Origin: Populus alba
Taxonomy: Eukaryota; Streptophyta; Magnoliopsida; Malpighiales; Salicaceae
Assembly (NCBI RefSeq): GCF_005239225.2
Contig: NC_133284.1
Coordinates: forward strand, 47,710,697 to 47,774,696
Reading direction: 5' to 3'
Length of the DNA: 64,000 bases
Below the pieces are notes generated by a model. It did no database searches and was not told the DNA's origin. It saw only the letters and a program-made list of their open reading frames with translations. This document shows, piece by piece, positions 22,144-33,904 of this stretch. The position numbers and the translations under genes are program-made. Each line of letters opens with the position of its first letter. Positions within the stretch are counted from its first letter, which is position 1.

Positions 22144-22399
22144 GTTTTGATATGGAATCAATACTGTTTTTGATTCAAGGTTGTCCTATATCCAAGGATG
22201 TTTGGTTCGCTTGCATACAAAACAGAAGGGACACGAAGATGTGAACGGGCAGCCAGATTGCCAGAAATCTCCATCTCTTTATTTCAGGAACGAATGTTAA
22301 CTGCAAATTCTATCTTGAAAATTGCATCCGCTACCTTAAGCAGGTATCAGGAAGCAATACTTGAACCATCAATTGTCTAGCCTCGCCACCAAGAGGCGT

Positions 22400-22630
22400 G
22401 AATGTGGCAACCACCACCTGAATCCTCCGTGAAAATTAACACAGATTCGACCCTTTCCTCTACTGGTTGTGGCTTAGGTCTTGTTATTCGAGATTATGAG
22501 AGACGAGTCCTGCTTAGTGCTCACAAATTAACGTCTTCTTCCTCAGTCATCTATTCTGTTGGAGGCAGCACAAGCTAACATGGCTAGACTAGAAGAACTT
22601 GAAATCATTATTATGGAGGACGTTATTATT
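22400..22630 (+). pseudogene. LINE-type RNase H-like (RVT_3) fragment
   Basis: The plus strand reads WQPPPESSVKINTDSTL, then GCGLGLVIRDYERRVLLSAH, and after a small shift VEAAQANMARLEELEI. This is the start of the plant RNase H-like domain (KINTDA, then GGxGxVIRD, then EAxA) found at the C-terminus of LINE reverse transcriptases and in some stand-alone genes. The sequence then falls into AT-rich DNA. The flank at 22,200-22,400 may be part of the same element. Confidence 0.65.
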
Positions 22631-24154
22631 AAAAATTTATTTAATTAACATAATTTAAATAAATTATAAATGAATAAAAAATTAATCTTAAAAAAACTTT
22701 AGGGTTTTTTCTTCAAAGAAGTTTTAGTTTTTCTAGATTTAATATTTGATTTATAATAACTAATTAAATATTGATAATGATAAAAACTAATTTTTATTTA
22801 TTATTTAATTTTTTATCTTTCAAAATTCAATATAAAAAGAAGTGAACGAAGAGTTCTAACTTGAGTTTTTAAAACATTTTCACGCTTTCTCAGCTTATTT
22901 TGAGCTTTTTTAATTTTTTTTATGCATTGGTTTTTTTTTTTCAAAATCTAGAGTTTATACCCATACTTTGTTGAGAAATATTTGAGTTTTTCTATTTTAA
23001 TTCAATAATATATGTATTTAAATTAAGATGATGATATTGAAATCTTGTGAGATATATTGCAAATATTCTAGTTATACAAATAAAGAGTAATAAAGTCAGA
23101 AAAACAAATCATCCAGGTTTGAAAACAACAAAAAATTCATTCATTTAAATTGTCTCAACAAATGATTATCATTTTTATTTTAATTTAAGCATTGTTATTT
23201 TTATTATTAGTATGTATGCTAAGATTTTGATATTATTCATATTACAAGTTTGAATATATATGCTAAGTATGCATGGTAATATTCTTTTTATTATATTTAT
23301 GTTAAAACTTGAAAGCATGCTTGTTTTAAATTTTTATTTTGCATATTTATAAATTTAAAATTATATGTATTCTAGACTTAAATAATTTTTTTTATATTTT
23401 ATATATTCTTATTATGATAAATTAAACATACTTACTTATATATCTAATATAATATAACATATTTTGACAATATTACCTACACCTTTCTTGTGAATAACTT
23501 AGAGTTAATTGTCATAAACGTTTAATCACATATTATCCAATTTTAATTTTGGTTATTATGGTTATAGTGCATTCAAATCAACTTACTTGTGTACCAAGAT
23601 TTTTTTTTTTTTTTAAAGATAATACTAATTCTACATTGATTTTTCTTAATTACAAAAGGTAGCAAAAAGAATATCCCATTCAATATTTTTGCAAGTTGCC
23701 CTTCTAAAAAAAAAAAAAAAAAAAAAGCCCTCCGTATCATTTAGCTTTGCATGTCAGTCCAATAATTAAAAATAAAATCATAGAAGAGGTCAGGCATAAG
23801 TCACGAGTGGGGGGCCTACACAAGCCACACGTGGGCCACCTCTGACAGGCTACGTCCTTCAGCAGGTTTGGTTCTCTTAGATATCCAACGAGAAAGACGA
23901 CATAAAACCACATATACACTAGGTTACAGGTTAAGTCTTTGGTCCACGTGTGTCAAATCATATAGCTAGGGACACCTAGTAAGATAACCCACGCGTTACA
24001 TAATCATTATTTTTAGAAAACTTTTGTCGTAAAAACAGCGTCGCAATAGACTCTTCAGAGACAGCAAAGCATTGCTTGTACTCCACCCCTCCAGCCCTCA
24101 CTCCTTGTCATGCTTATCAGCCCGCTTAGGATCATCGTGTAAATGTACTTATTG

Positions 24155-24312
24155 TTATTTTTAAAAATATATTAAAATAATAATTTTTTTAATTTTTAAA
24201 AATTATTTTTAATATTAGTATATTAAAATAATCTAAATATACTAAAAAAATTAATTTCAAGCAAAAAAAATATAAAAAAATTTAAATTTTTTCAAAAATA
24301 CTTTTAAAACAT
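24155..24312 (+). repeat. AT-rich miniature repeat, family 'attaaaataat'
   Basis: It has the family order seen at many sites in this window: 'atattaaaataat', a T-run, 'aaaaattattttta', 'attaaaataatctaaa', then 'aaattaatt' and an A-run. Confidence 0.55.
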
Positions 24313-24825
24313 AAAAATAAATAAAATCTTTTTCAAGATAAAAGACTCGATTCATTTTATTAATTTATAATTTATAATTTTTTTAAATGAGGAATTTGGT
24401 CCATATTTATCGAAAGATAATTATGCTTCCTAGTGTAAAAAAAAAAAAAACAACTCTTATATATCTTCTAACAAAAATAATGTAAATTTTAACTTACTCT
24501 TTCTTCTATTTAAACAATATTAAGTTATCTGGTGTTGAATGAATTCTTGTGTTTTTAATGTCTTTAGTTCTTTTATTGATTTCTTGTTAATCGTATTAAA
24601 CTATCCATGTAATTTGAATTTTGAGATTAGTCATTAGATGAATATGTATTAGACGGAAGTGAAGGTACATAATTTTAAAATTATTGGGAAAAAGATTTAA
24701 TCTCAATTATATATAAACTGATATAATATATTTAATAATAAGTTAACAGTTAAAACTTAAAACTACTTAAGAGCTAACTCATGGTTTAAAAACTAGGAAA
24801 ACTAACATTGTTAATAATGAGGGAG

Positions 24826-25015
24826 TGGTAACAATTATTTTTTAAAATAATATTTTGTTTGGAAATATATTAAAATAATATTATTTTTTATTTTTAAAAA
24901 AATTATTTTTGACATTATCACATCAAAATAATAAATAAAACATAAAAAGTAATTTTAAATAAAAAAATTTCAATTTTTTTATAAATATCATTTGAAATAC
25001 AATTTCAAACGATCC
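24826..25015 (+). repeat. AT-rich miniature repeat, same family
   Basis: Same order as the 24,155 copy, with 'atattaaaataatatta', 'ttgacattatcacatcaaaa' and an 'atttgaaatac' end. Confidence 0.6.
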
Positions 25016-25057
25016 CAATAAGTTTTAGAGTCTGTATTGTGTTAAGAATGTAATATA

Positions 25058-25213
25058 AATTGTTTTTCAAAGTGTTTTTTATTAAGAAAAACATTTAAAT
25101 AATATTATTTTTTTCAAAATTTATTTGTAATATTAGTGCATTAAAACGGTTCAAAAATATATAAAAATAATAATTTAAAACTAAAAAATTAATTTTTTTA
25201 AAAAGCAATATTA
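25058..25213 (+). repeat. AT-rich miniature repeat, same family
   Basis: It starts 'tttttcaaagtgttttt' and carries 'aatattagtgcattaaaac' and 'ctaaaaaattaattttttt'. Confidence 0.6.
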
Positions 25214-26689
25214 ATAAAATCCATGATGCATTCTAATAAGTTTAAAAACTCGGATTAATTTCTCCATGTGAAGAACACTGTCGGGCACTGACACATGATA
25301 CCCTTGTTTGTTCATTTAGTGGTCAGCCAGATCTAAAAGGCAGTAAGGCTAGTAAATAAATATAGAAAGAAAGTGGATAGAATCATAACTGATGACAGAA
25401 GTTGATAAATTTAACCTTTTTTTACCCTTCATTTAGCTGCGGAACTGGCCTGAAGGTGACCTTCAAAGGAGTGCCTTTTTGACTGCATCTGCTCCCTTTA
25501 CCTCCTCCTTGGACTCCATGATCTGTGGTAATTGACTAAAGTGGCCTTTACTAGATTGTTTTAATATTTAAATGAGAAAAATAAAATCATATATACATTT
25601 TAATATATTTTAAAATAAAAAAATATTTTAAAAATAACTATTACTACAGCTATAAACACTGCATAATCCAAGATTTTTTCTTGGATAAATTATTGAAAGA
25701 TTGCTTGCGATGGGGGGGATTCGCTAGAGACATTTTCATCATTGCAGTACTTTTAATTCTTTGACAAGCAACTTTTGAATCAAATAATTAGAATACCAAC
25801 CACCAAGATTATGAGGCATGCATGGGATTTGTAATTAGATTGTATCAATTATACTTGGACCAATGTACACATTTTACGGTGCTATTATAAGGCCATAGAT
25901 TTTATGATCATTCTCCAAGGCCATTGAAGCTTATTTTGAAAAATTAATTGCCTCATGAACCAATATTTGTTTAGTATATTGGTTCCAAATTAAAAAAAAA
26001 AAAAAAAAAGTCAACAATATTGTGGAATCCTACTACTACACACAACATCACATAAATCCAGGACACCATGCGTAAAAAAGAAAAAAGGAAAAGGAAAAAT
26101 AAATCGAGCTATTAATATATAGATAGAATCCTCATATGGGATCCACTAGAGTTCATTTTCTTATTTCTTTACGACTTGTTGAGCATGGTTTCATGGTACA
26201 AGAAGACTTTCATGCTTATGCTTGCAAGTTTAATGTAGAGTATTAGAAGACACGAAACTTGAGAGTACGTGTGAAAACTTTGGTTCTAATACTAAGTACC
26301 TATCGTGATTTTTCCTTCCCTTGCGTGATGGAAGAAAATAAGGGTAGATTTCAACATTTCACTTATTTTTTTCTTTCTCCCGAGGACTTTAAGACTATCA
26401 TTTAATTGTACAAGTGGCCTCAATTTAAACCCAAATAAATATTTATATCAATCTTATCTCTTTAAGTTTCACGAATTCCCAATTAAGTTTTTTCATCTGT
26501 ATTTGGTCATATTTTCACTCTTTTTTATAGGAAATAACATCTTTTATTTTAAGAAATTGTCCATCCAAAATTAAGCCAAATTTAGTGTTGGGGATAAGAG
26601 AAAATTTATTAAAAGGAAAAATAGATGCATTTTTTGAAGTTAAGAGGATATATATATATTGTTTGAAAAAAAAATTGTTGTTGAATTGA

Positions 26690-26830
26690 TTTTAATTTTA
26701 TTTTTCTAGAAGTCATCTATTCGAATATCATAAATTTTAGAATTATTAAAAGTTTATATGGTTATTAACTTTAGAATCTATGAAATTAATCAAGGTATGT
26801 ATAAACTAACCCAGACCATGTTAATTAAAA
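26690..26830 (+). repeat. SINE-like dispersed repeat, copy 1
   Basis: Its 3' half aligns with 29,640-29,760: both have 'ggt' or 'aat' plus 'tattaa', 'atttta' or 'cttta', then an 'attaatcaaggtatgtataa'-like stretch and 'cagac'. The upstream 'ctagaagtcatctattcgaa' could be a decayed RNA polymerase III B box. The class is an inference. Confidence 0.4.
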
Positions 26831-27114
26831 AAAGATTGATTTTAAATTGATTAATAATGTAATTTACACATCTACTTATGAACAAAACGTTGCTCTCACA
26901 ATTATGGAAGATATTCTTAGGTGCATTACTTAAGGAGGTCTCGGTCCTTACAAGACAATCCAATAAAAACATCAAGCAAGGCATCAAATGACACTTCCAT
27001 AAACTATCAGCAACAGACCCAACAACATCTATAATTAAGGCTCATTACTTGATAAATTACAAAACATTTAAAAGCTCCTCATCAAACGCATTTTGGTCCC
27101 AGCCACCAACAACC

Positions 27115-27144
27115 ATGGCCAATTCAGTAACTCCGCCTCTCTAA
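27115..27144 (+). promoter_or_regulatory. Possible upstream ORF of nine codons before DUF538
   Basis: An ATG in good context (accATGGcc) opens a nine-codon frame ending TAA, 114 bp before the main start. It matters only if transcription begins upstream of it, which cannot be seen. Confidence 0.3.
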
Positions 27145-27199
27145 CCCTCTCTTTTTTAAAACAGTTCTTCTACTTTCCAGCCCAAAAACCACCCCTTAA

Positions 27200-27202
<3 letters not shown>

Positions 27203-27232
<30 letters not shown>
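27203..27232 (+). repeat. (CT)n microsatellite in the DUF538 5' leader
   Basis: An unbroken CT dinucleotide run of about 30 bp, 27 bp before the start codon. CT-rich leaders are common in plant genes. Confidence 0.9.
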
Positions 27233-27234
<2 letters not shown>

Positions 27235-27258
27235 TCTTTACTCTCTAGACAAACATCC

Positions 27259-28268
27259 ATGGCCATCTTTAACACCAGGACCAGAATAGTCTTTTTCTGC
27301 ACACTAAGCTTGCTCGTCCTTTTCTCTCCACGGCTCTCTTCCTCCTCTTCAATCCATGACCTTCTTATCTCAAAGGGGTTACCAGCTGGCCTCCTCCCTA
27401 AAGAAGTCAAGTCCTACACCCTGTCTGAAGATGGCTACTTAGAGGTGTTCCTCGATGGTCCATGCTTGACCAAGTATGAGAATAGGGTCTTCTTTGAAAG
27501 CGTGGTGAGGGCTAATCTCACTTATCGTAGTCTCTCAGGGGTTGTCGGTTTGTCTCAAGAAGAACTCTTTCTTTGGCTACCAGTTAAAGATATCATAGTT
27601 GATGATCCAGAATCAGGACTTATTTTGTTTGACATTGGGGTTGCTCATAAGCAACTTTCTTTATCACTCTTTGAAGATCCACCAAATTGCAAGCCTCAAG
27701 GTATATCACATTTCTTTAATCTTTATTTTCTTTTTATTTCTTCCCCGTCATGTGTTGATCCTTATTGATTAATTGATTTCATCCAGAATATATATAATCT
27801 AATTGTTCTTGGTATGTATTAACTAGTGAATAGCCAGCCTTGATTCCCCTTCTCCTGTTTCATGGCGGGTGCATGGTTTGTAACTTATGAAATGGCTAAT
27901 TAAGTAGCCAGCAGTTTCTATGTTGTGAGTTTAGTAAACGAAACTGCCTTGGGTTTTAATGCCTGCATGCCATGTCCGTTTCTTCCAGTGACATTCATCG
28001 GCTGGTGCCTCAGACCTAGAAACTGCTCACGCAGCACTGTGTTTTGTTTTTTTCCTTGTTTTGTTTGCGTGCTCTGTTACCTCTCACAGAGAAATCCAAG
28101 ATTTTTTCTTAAAAGAACGCACAACGATGTGTTAATCTGTTATATTTTTTTAAGGGAAAAAGACGTGTAGGTTTTTCATGATAATAAGAGGGTTTAAGCA
28201 TGTGAATGTGTGCAGGTGAGTTGAAGAACCATGCGAGGAAGGAGAAAGGGTTTGCGGCAGTGAGATAG
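27259..28268 (+). CDS. DUF538 family secreted small protein, two exons
   Basis: Exons 27,259-27,700 and 28,216-28,268 with GT-AG boundaries give 164 residues. Residues 1-29 form a signal peptide (hydrophobic core IVFFCTLSLLVLFSPRL). The rest is the plant-specific DUF538 domain: IHDLLISKGLPAGLLPKEV, then a beta-rich body with FDIGV, the CKPQGEL junction spanning the intron, and the C-terminal GFAAVR. DUF538 proteins are small putatively secreted or vacuolar proteins; in Arabidopsis one member (SVB) affects trichome branching. The biochemical role is unsettled. The first exon alone reads into the intron for 21 residues, and the spliced form is preferred because its end matches the family. A (CT)n leader precedes it. 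Confidence 0.9.
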
Positions 28269-29639
28269 AAGATGGATGCCACCCTGTTTCTTCAACTTTT
28301 TTTCAATTTCCATAAAAGAAATGTTTTGTTTAATGATCCATAATATATGTAGGTGCTATATCAGATTAGAGGTTTTGTTAGTTCATGTATAAAAATGGCA
28401 ATTCTGAGAATCTTCTAACTTGTATTCATTTACCTTTGTTCCTCCTGCCCTAACCATTCTTCATTTTTGAAGTTAAAAAGATTAGATAAGAATCAAAGCA
28501 AAGAATTCAATGCAATACGATGATTCTAAATCCGTTATTTTCTGGATTTATTTTGAGAGAAAAAACAAAATATATAAAAAAACTTTATTACCCCTAAAAA
28601 ATAATAAGTTAAAATTTGTTATAAATCACCATCTCTCCAGACTCCAATTACATGCTTCTCTAAATAATTCTAACAATTTTTTTTTTTGGAATATAGAAGT
28701 CTTAATAGCTATCTGGCCTACATTTTGATAAACGGGTCCTATTTCAAAAGGATGCAAAAGCCTCCCGTCACGGGTGAAGTTTGTGCTTCTTTGCAGACAA
28801 CAAACTTTTTCTTTTGATGGATTATTATTATATAAATAATCCTTTTTTAGTGTATTATTGCAATCTTCTATAGTGAAAATCACCTTCTTGTAGGGAACTT
28901 TATTTTACGCGGGAATTGTGGGGTATCCTAAGTCGGGTCGTCATGTCTCTTTGTTTTGGATGGACCCACAAGCGACTTAATGCTGGGCTCTGTATTAATA
29001 ATTACACTTTGTTTTTGTGTATGTGCCTTTGGCACTTTCACGAACCTTCAGTTTTTTATTTTTAAATTAATTTTTAAAAATAATTATTATCATACTCTCA
29101 AACACTTTCTTGTTTGTTGTACATGTTATAGATACTTTTTGTTTTTTCATAGTTTTACATGCGACTCGTGTATTAGTTTATGTGCCAGTTATTCTTAAAA
29201 ATGAGAACTTGAACTTGGAACTTGCCGAGGTTCCATCATGGTCTTTGTCTTATGAAATATTTAATCTTTTGGCTAGATACTTTTCTTGCTATATGATTTT
29301 CACTAGATAAATAATAAAAAAAAACAGGTAAAAAGATTGTGAGGCCTTGAATTATGATTGTAATTTTGAATCCAATAATAAATCATACCATTATATTGAT
29401 TTATATATTTTTAACGTTTTCTTAGTATTCATATCCCTTTATATATATACATATACACGCGCACGCAAGAACATATCCTCATGTATATACACTTGCACGG
29501 GAGCATGAGCGCATATTCTCTGGATTAAAAATATTTAGACATTAACAATAGTATCCAAGCAATCAAATGATTAGTCAAAAAATGTACTAATTATAATTTT
29601 AACAATATAATTTAATTGATCAAATTTTAAATTTATTTT

Positions 29640-29762
29640 TTTATAAATTATCAATTTAAGTTTTACAAACCTTATGGCCACTAGAGACTTATATAATTAT
29701 TAATTTTAGGGCTCGTGAGATTAGTCGAGGTATGTGTAAGCTGGCTCAGACATGATCCACTA
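29640..29762 (+). repeat. SINE-like dispersed repeat, copy 2
   Basis: It contains 'ggccactagagacttatata', 'ttttagggctcgtgagatta' and 'gtcgaggtatgtgtaagctg', a better-preserved version of the 3' half of the copy at 26,690-26,830. It resembles Salicaceae SINE 3' regions as I remember them; not verified. Confidence 0.45.
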
Positions 29763-30169
29763 TAATAATAATAAAAAATGAATCAATTATTAGCTTTATT
29801 ACTTAATTTTTATCATTCTGGAAAGATGGATTCATTTTGAATGGGTAAACTTGTTGCAGAGCACACGCCGCCCAACCCTTTTCACATTCACATGTTCAAG
29901 CCTTGGCCACTCAGCGCTTGAGATATTTCATGCAGGAGACCTGTTAAATCTTGGAATGTCTCATCTTGAACTTTACTTTCTTGTTTTTATGTAATTTCTT
30001 CCCACCTCCTCCTCTTGAAATTGGGAATCTGGTTTTGGCTTGTTGCTTTGTCCTTTCATGTTATATTTGGCTTCTAAAGGCCATGCTCTCATGGCTTTCT
30101 TCAATAGTCATGGCCAACTTGCAAGGCATGACCATGATAAATTATATTAAAAAAAAAAAGGAGGGGAGC

Positions 30170-30188
30170 ATATATATATATATATATA
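30170..30188. repeat. (TA)n microsatellite
   Basis: A short unbroken TA run. Confidence 0.9.
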
Positions 30189-31465
30189 GTATTTAAAGAG
30201 AGAGGGGTCATTGTCTTTAGACTGTGTCTTTATGTACTCTTCTAGTATAATAATTATAGTATAATTTAAAAGGGTAATATTATTCTACCTGGAAAATCAT
30301 GTAAAGTGACCTGTGTCTCGTATCGTCAACAGCAAAACTATTGGAATGGGATGCCGATGGCTCACCTGCTCGAGAGCTCTTTCTGAATCGTTGGAAAAGA
30401 TAAAAAGTTTTCCACCTATATATGGGCTTGTAATCAACTATAGTATGCTCCTCCCCAAGATTTATCAACCTGCTAGAACTCCTGCGTGCAACAAAAAGAT
30501 CAGCAGACTAATTAATGATCTCCCAATAGTCACATGCTGTCATTAATAAGGAAATTATGCATAAAAGAGTGCAGAACCACGTAAAATCCCAAATCTCAAA
30601 TTCGTAGACAATCAATTGGGGAAGAACATCACCTTTAATTAATCTCCATTTTCCTCTTTAAGGGAAACGATGATTCTCTCTTCTTCTTCTACTATATTCA
30701 CAATCTCTTTTCCTATATATATAATTATTTGGCTTGTAATTGTAATGATGATGAGTTAATATACGCAATTGATTGAGATGAATAGCATCCTTGGGACCAT
30801 TAAGTAACTGTAGAAAATTGCATTAATTTCTAGAAAGTTGAAGCAATTCTAGAAAAATATTGTTTCAGATTTCACGATTGATTTAATTGCTAGAATATAT
30901 TTTTAATTGTATATTTTTAAAGAGGTTAGGGTTTTGAGCAAAGAACATGACGCTTTAGGTTAATTGTTTTTCATAACAACTTGTCTTTTGGTATTCTGAA
31001 AAGAAGGTTTTTAGAATTTTCTGTTTTCAAGCCATAATAATTATTTATAATTCAGTGCTTATGTGGAAAAAAAAATACCATGTTTAAGCAATTAAATTTA
31101 AAAATATCATGTTTATTATGCATAGAATGGAAGTGCCTTCTCTCCAATGATAGAGAAAGGGGACTAGCTAGCAAGGCCTCGACCCTTGCAAGGAAAAAAA
31201 CAATTCTAGCCCCACCCAAAAATATTTATATTTTTAGCCTAAAAGGTGGAGAAAAAAAATGAAATTTTGACCCTCTCATAATAATTTTTATATTTTAGCC
31301 CTTTTTAATTTCATTTTATAGCTCCACCCCTACTTATCCTCAACTTATCATGATTATTTAAACACTTTAATTGTGCTGATTAGTAAACTTGACTAGTACA
31401 TGATTTTTCATTGTCAATAAAAAAACCACCATTCAATAATGGTTATTGGCTAGAATATTTAGTGA

Positions 31466-32121
31466 TGTTAGTTGAATGCTAGGAAAAAAAACTAAAAGTT
31501 AGACAAAAATGGGAATGGTAGTTTCTCATTCCACCTATAAATAAGCATGTATTTTGAATGTATAAAGTGTGTGGATTGAAGAGAGTTAGAAAAAGAAACA
31601 TAATGAGAGTTGTAACACTTGTGTATTTGAAAGATTTTTAAATCTAGTGTTTGTTTGTATGTGTAATATTGCTCTTATATAGATGCACCACTAGTGACCT
31701 CAACCATCCACTCCACCGAACAATAAGGGTGAGAAAAAAACCGAAAAATAGATTAAACCGAGAAAACTGGAAAAAAATAATAAAAAATAAATCGTGAAAA
31801 AATAAATCGATTAAACCGATTAAAATTTTAAAAAAACCAATTAGTTTGGTTCGGTTTCGGTTTTATAAGCCTGAAATTGAAAAAACCGAACCGGACCCAA
31901 ATAAAAAAAAAACAAGTCAAACTGGAAGGAAAAAAAAAAAAAAAAAAGAAGAAGAAAACTAAGCCCAAACTGGTTTGAACCGGTTTTTGTCCTAAAAATC
32001 GAACCAAACTGAAACCGGTCGGTTTGAACCGATTTCGTTTTTTTTAAAAAAAATATTTTGGTTTGGTTATCTATTTTTATAAAAACCGAACTGAACAAAA
32101 AATAATCACCCCTACCTAACA
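31466..32121 (+). repeat. 5' LTR of a third copia relic, interrupted by a miniature repeat
   Basis: It starts TGTTAGTTGAATGC, has a TATA-like 'cctataaata' (about 31,533-31,545) and ends CTAACA at 32,121, directly followed by a primer-binding site. Without the inner insertion at about 31,727-32,111 the LTR would be about 270 bp. No matching 3' LTR is present. Confidence 0.65.
31727..32111. repeat. GGTTCGGTTT/AACCGAACC miniature repeat inside the copia LTR
   Basis: Begins 'gggtgagaaaaaaaccgaa' and ends with 'aaaaccgaactgaac' then 'aataatcacccct'. The ends gggtga and tcaccc are inverted complements. Many CGGTT/AACCG motifs lie between, with A-runs. A shorter relative is at 6,005-6,105. Confidence 0.6.
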
Positions 32122-32135
32122 GTGGTATCAAAGCC
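32122..32135 (+). other. Primer-binding site of the third copia relic
   Basis: Reads gtggtatcaaagcc right after the LTR, one change from the initiator tRNA-Met complement TGGTATCAGAGC. Confidence 0.75.
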
Positions 32136-32689
32136 TAAGAAGCAAAAACAAAAGGTGTTCTTGATTTTTTTACCTAGAAATTAAAGTGTTCAAAACTGTA
32201 TTTTGAATACGCTATTAAAGAGTACTTGAAGAGAAGATCACAACAAGTTAAAAATAAGCCAAATAGAGTCCAGAGAAACCTTTATGAGCCTCCCAAAGTT
32301 TCACTAGAAAACAACATTGTCATCGAAGAAGAAAACAAAAAAACCAATTTGAATTTTTAATAATTTGAAAAACAACCCCACAATTTCATAAGTTTCAGAA
32401 CAACCCTTGAAGTTTCTAAAATTTAAAAATAGCCTTTTAAGTTTCATAAATCTTAAAAAGACCCAAAAGTTTCTGGAATTTTTCTAAACATTTTAGAAAT
32501 TGCATAAGAGACCTTATATTTTCTAAGATTACAAAACTACCTTAAATGTCCCAAAAATTCAATAACTACCCTAAAAGTTCTAAAAATTACATAGCAATCC
32601 TTTTTACCCAAAACTGATTGTTACAAACTCATTAGTAAAGTCATTTTTGCAAAATCTCAATTTAAAGACTTGTTTTGATAAAGTCAAGC

Positions 32690-33886
32690 AATGGCTAATG
32701 AAATTACACAAGTACTCATCCTGATAACTTATGTTAACAATAAATTAAGTTCCTTTCATAGCATAAGTATCGGTTATACCATACAGTAGACTATAAAAGT
32801 GCCAAGTATTTGTTGTACCAAGGGTTGTACAACATAAATCTAGATTAATCATATAACAAGCAAGGTATTAAGAGTGAGTAAAATAACAAATATAAAACAT
32901 ATTAGTATCAAACATTATAGTTCATGTTGAGTTTATATTATATTTATTCTTACACCATTAGTGTACCTTTTTCACCTTGATAAAATTAACTTAGATAAAC
33001 ATCATGAAGAAAAAAAAAACATAAATAAACAATATAAGAACATGAACATGATATAAGTTAACTAAGTATAGTAAAGGAAATCAAACGTATAAACAAGAGA
33101 TTAATATAACATAAAATAAAACTTGAACATTACAAAATTCAAAGAAAGAGAGTGATATTGATCTGAACACCAAGATGTCTATATATATGGCAAATGCCTT
33201 TTTTTATAGGCTAAAATTCAGAACTATTGATTTGATGACTAATTATTTAGTGGGTGGCCACCTCTTGACTTGGTGACAACCATTATCTTCTTGTTTGGAC
33301 AAAATATCATTTCTAACATCAGAATTGGAATATATAGTCTTCATAAAAGTTTTGGTCATTTGTCTAAGCTTTCTAACAAAACAAAAATGAGCTCATTGGA
33401 CTTCTAGAACTCAAGATATAAGCTAAACACTAAATAGTGTCTAGGCTGTAGAACATATTCTGACATATCTTTTGTTGCTATAATTTGAACTTGAAAATAG
33501 TTGTTTTAAATCTTGGACTCCACATGAAAGGTTTAAGCCCATGTCTTAGCTTTCAATTCATATAAACCAGACCTAAATCTAAGTTTTACAGCTTCAGTTA
33601 CGATCCAATAACCAAATGGTATTCTAGTTTGAATTGAACTAGCTTCTCTTCTTTAAGCTTAGCTTTATCTTTGTCTTTTCATTTTCAATAGTTAAACACA
33701 TCAATTAATCTTTTAAACTGTGAGATATGCATGCATTTAAAATGAGCATTTACCATAAATTAACGATATCTTATATTATCATATTTTATATTATAAAACA
33801 TGCTCAAGTTAAGGAATTTAATGATACTTTAAGTGCAATATAATGATATAAAACATTGATAAAAATATATTTTTAAGTACTAATCA
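32690..33886 (-). repeat. LTR copy D (same family as A-C) inside the copia relic
   Basis: Minus orientation, with the TG end at 33,885-33,886 and the TGATTAGTACTT start shared with copies A and B. It matches them at 'gtgggtggccacctcttgac' and 'aactcaagatata', and matches the middle of copy C at 'tttcatagcataagt' and 'ctataaaagtgccaag'. The far end is lost; the homology fades near 32,690. It lies between copia leader/gag-like DNA and copia reverse transcriptase. Confidence 0.75.
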
Positions 33887-33904
33887 CTAACAAATAAGAC
33901 AAAT

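Larger units (their letters stand above)
22640..27050. other. AT-rich intergenic stretch, no gene recognised
   Basis: No coding sequence, tRNA or rRNA is recognised. It contains homopolymer A/T runs (about 23,600-23,620 and 23,707-23,727), several AT-rich miniature repeats listed separately, and a SINE-like piece near 26,690-26,830. A GC-richer patch at about 23,730-24,130 shows no sustained frame. Confidence 0.5.
28500..31465. other. AT-rich intergenic stretch, no gene recognised
   Basis: No sustained coding sequence. It contains a partial AT-rich miniature repeat (about 29,040-29,105), a SINE-like copy (29,640-29,760), a TA run (30,170-30,188) and unremarkable low-complexity DNA. Frames of 60-80 codons near 30,300-30,550 exist on both strands, overlap, and resemble nothing I know. 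Confidence 0.5.

Noticed and set aside
30280..30546. Overlapping frames of 62 and 77 codons on opposite strands
   Set aside because: Neither has a recognisable domain, start context or splice signals.
31841..32131. 96-codon minus-strand frame rich in Phe
   Set aside because: It comes from the A-rich AACCGAACC miniature repeat; the composition explains the open frame.
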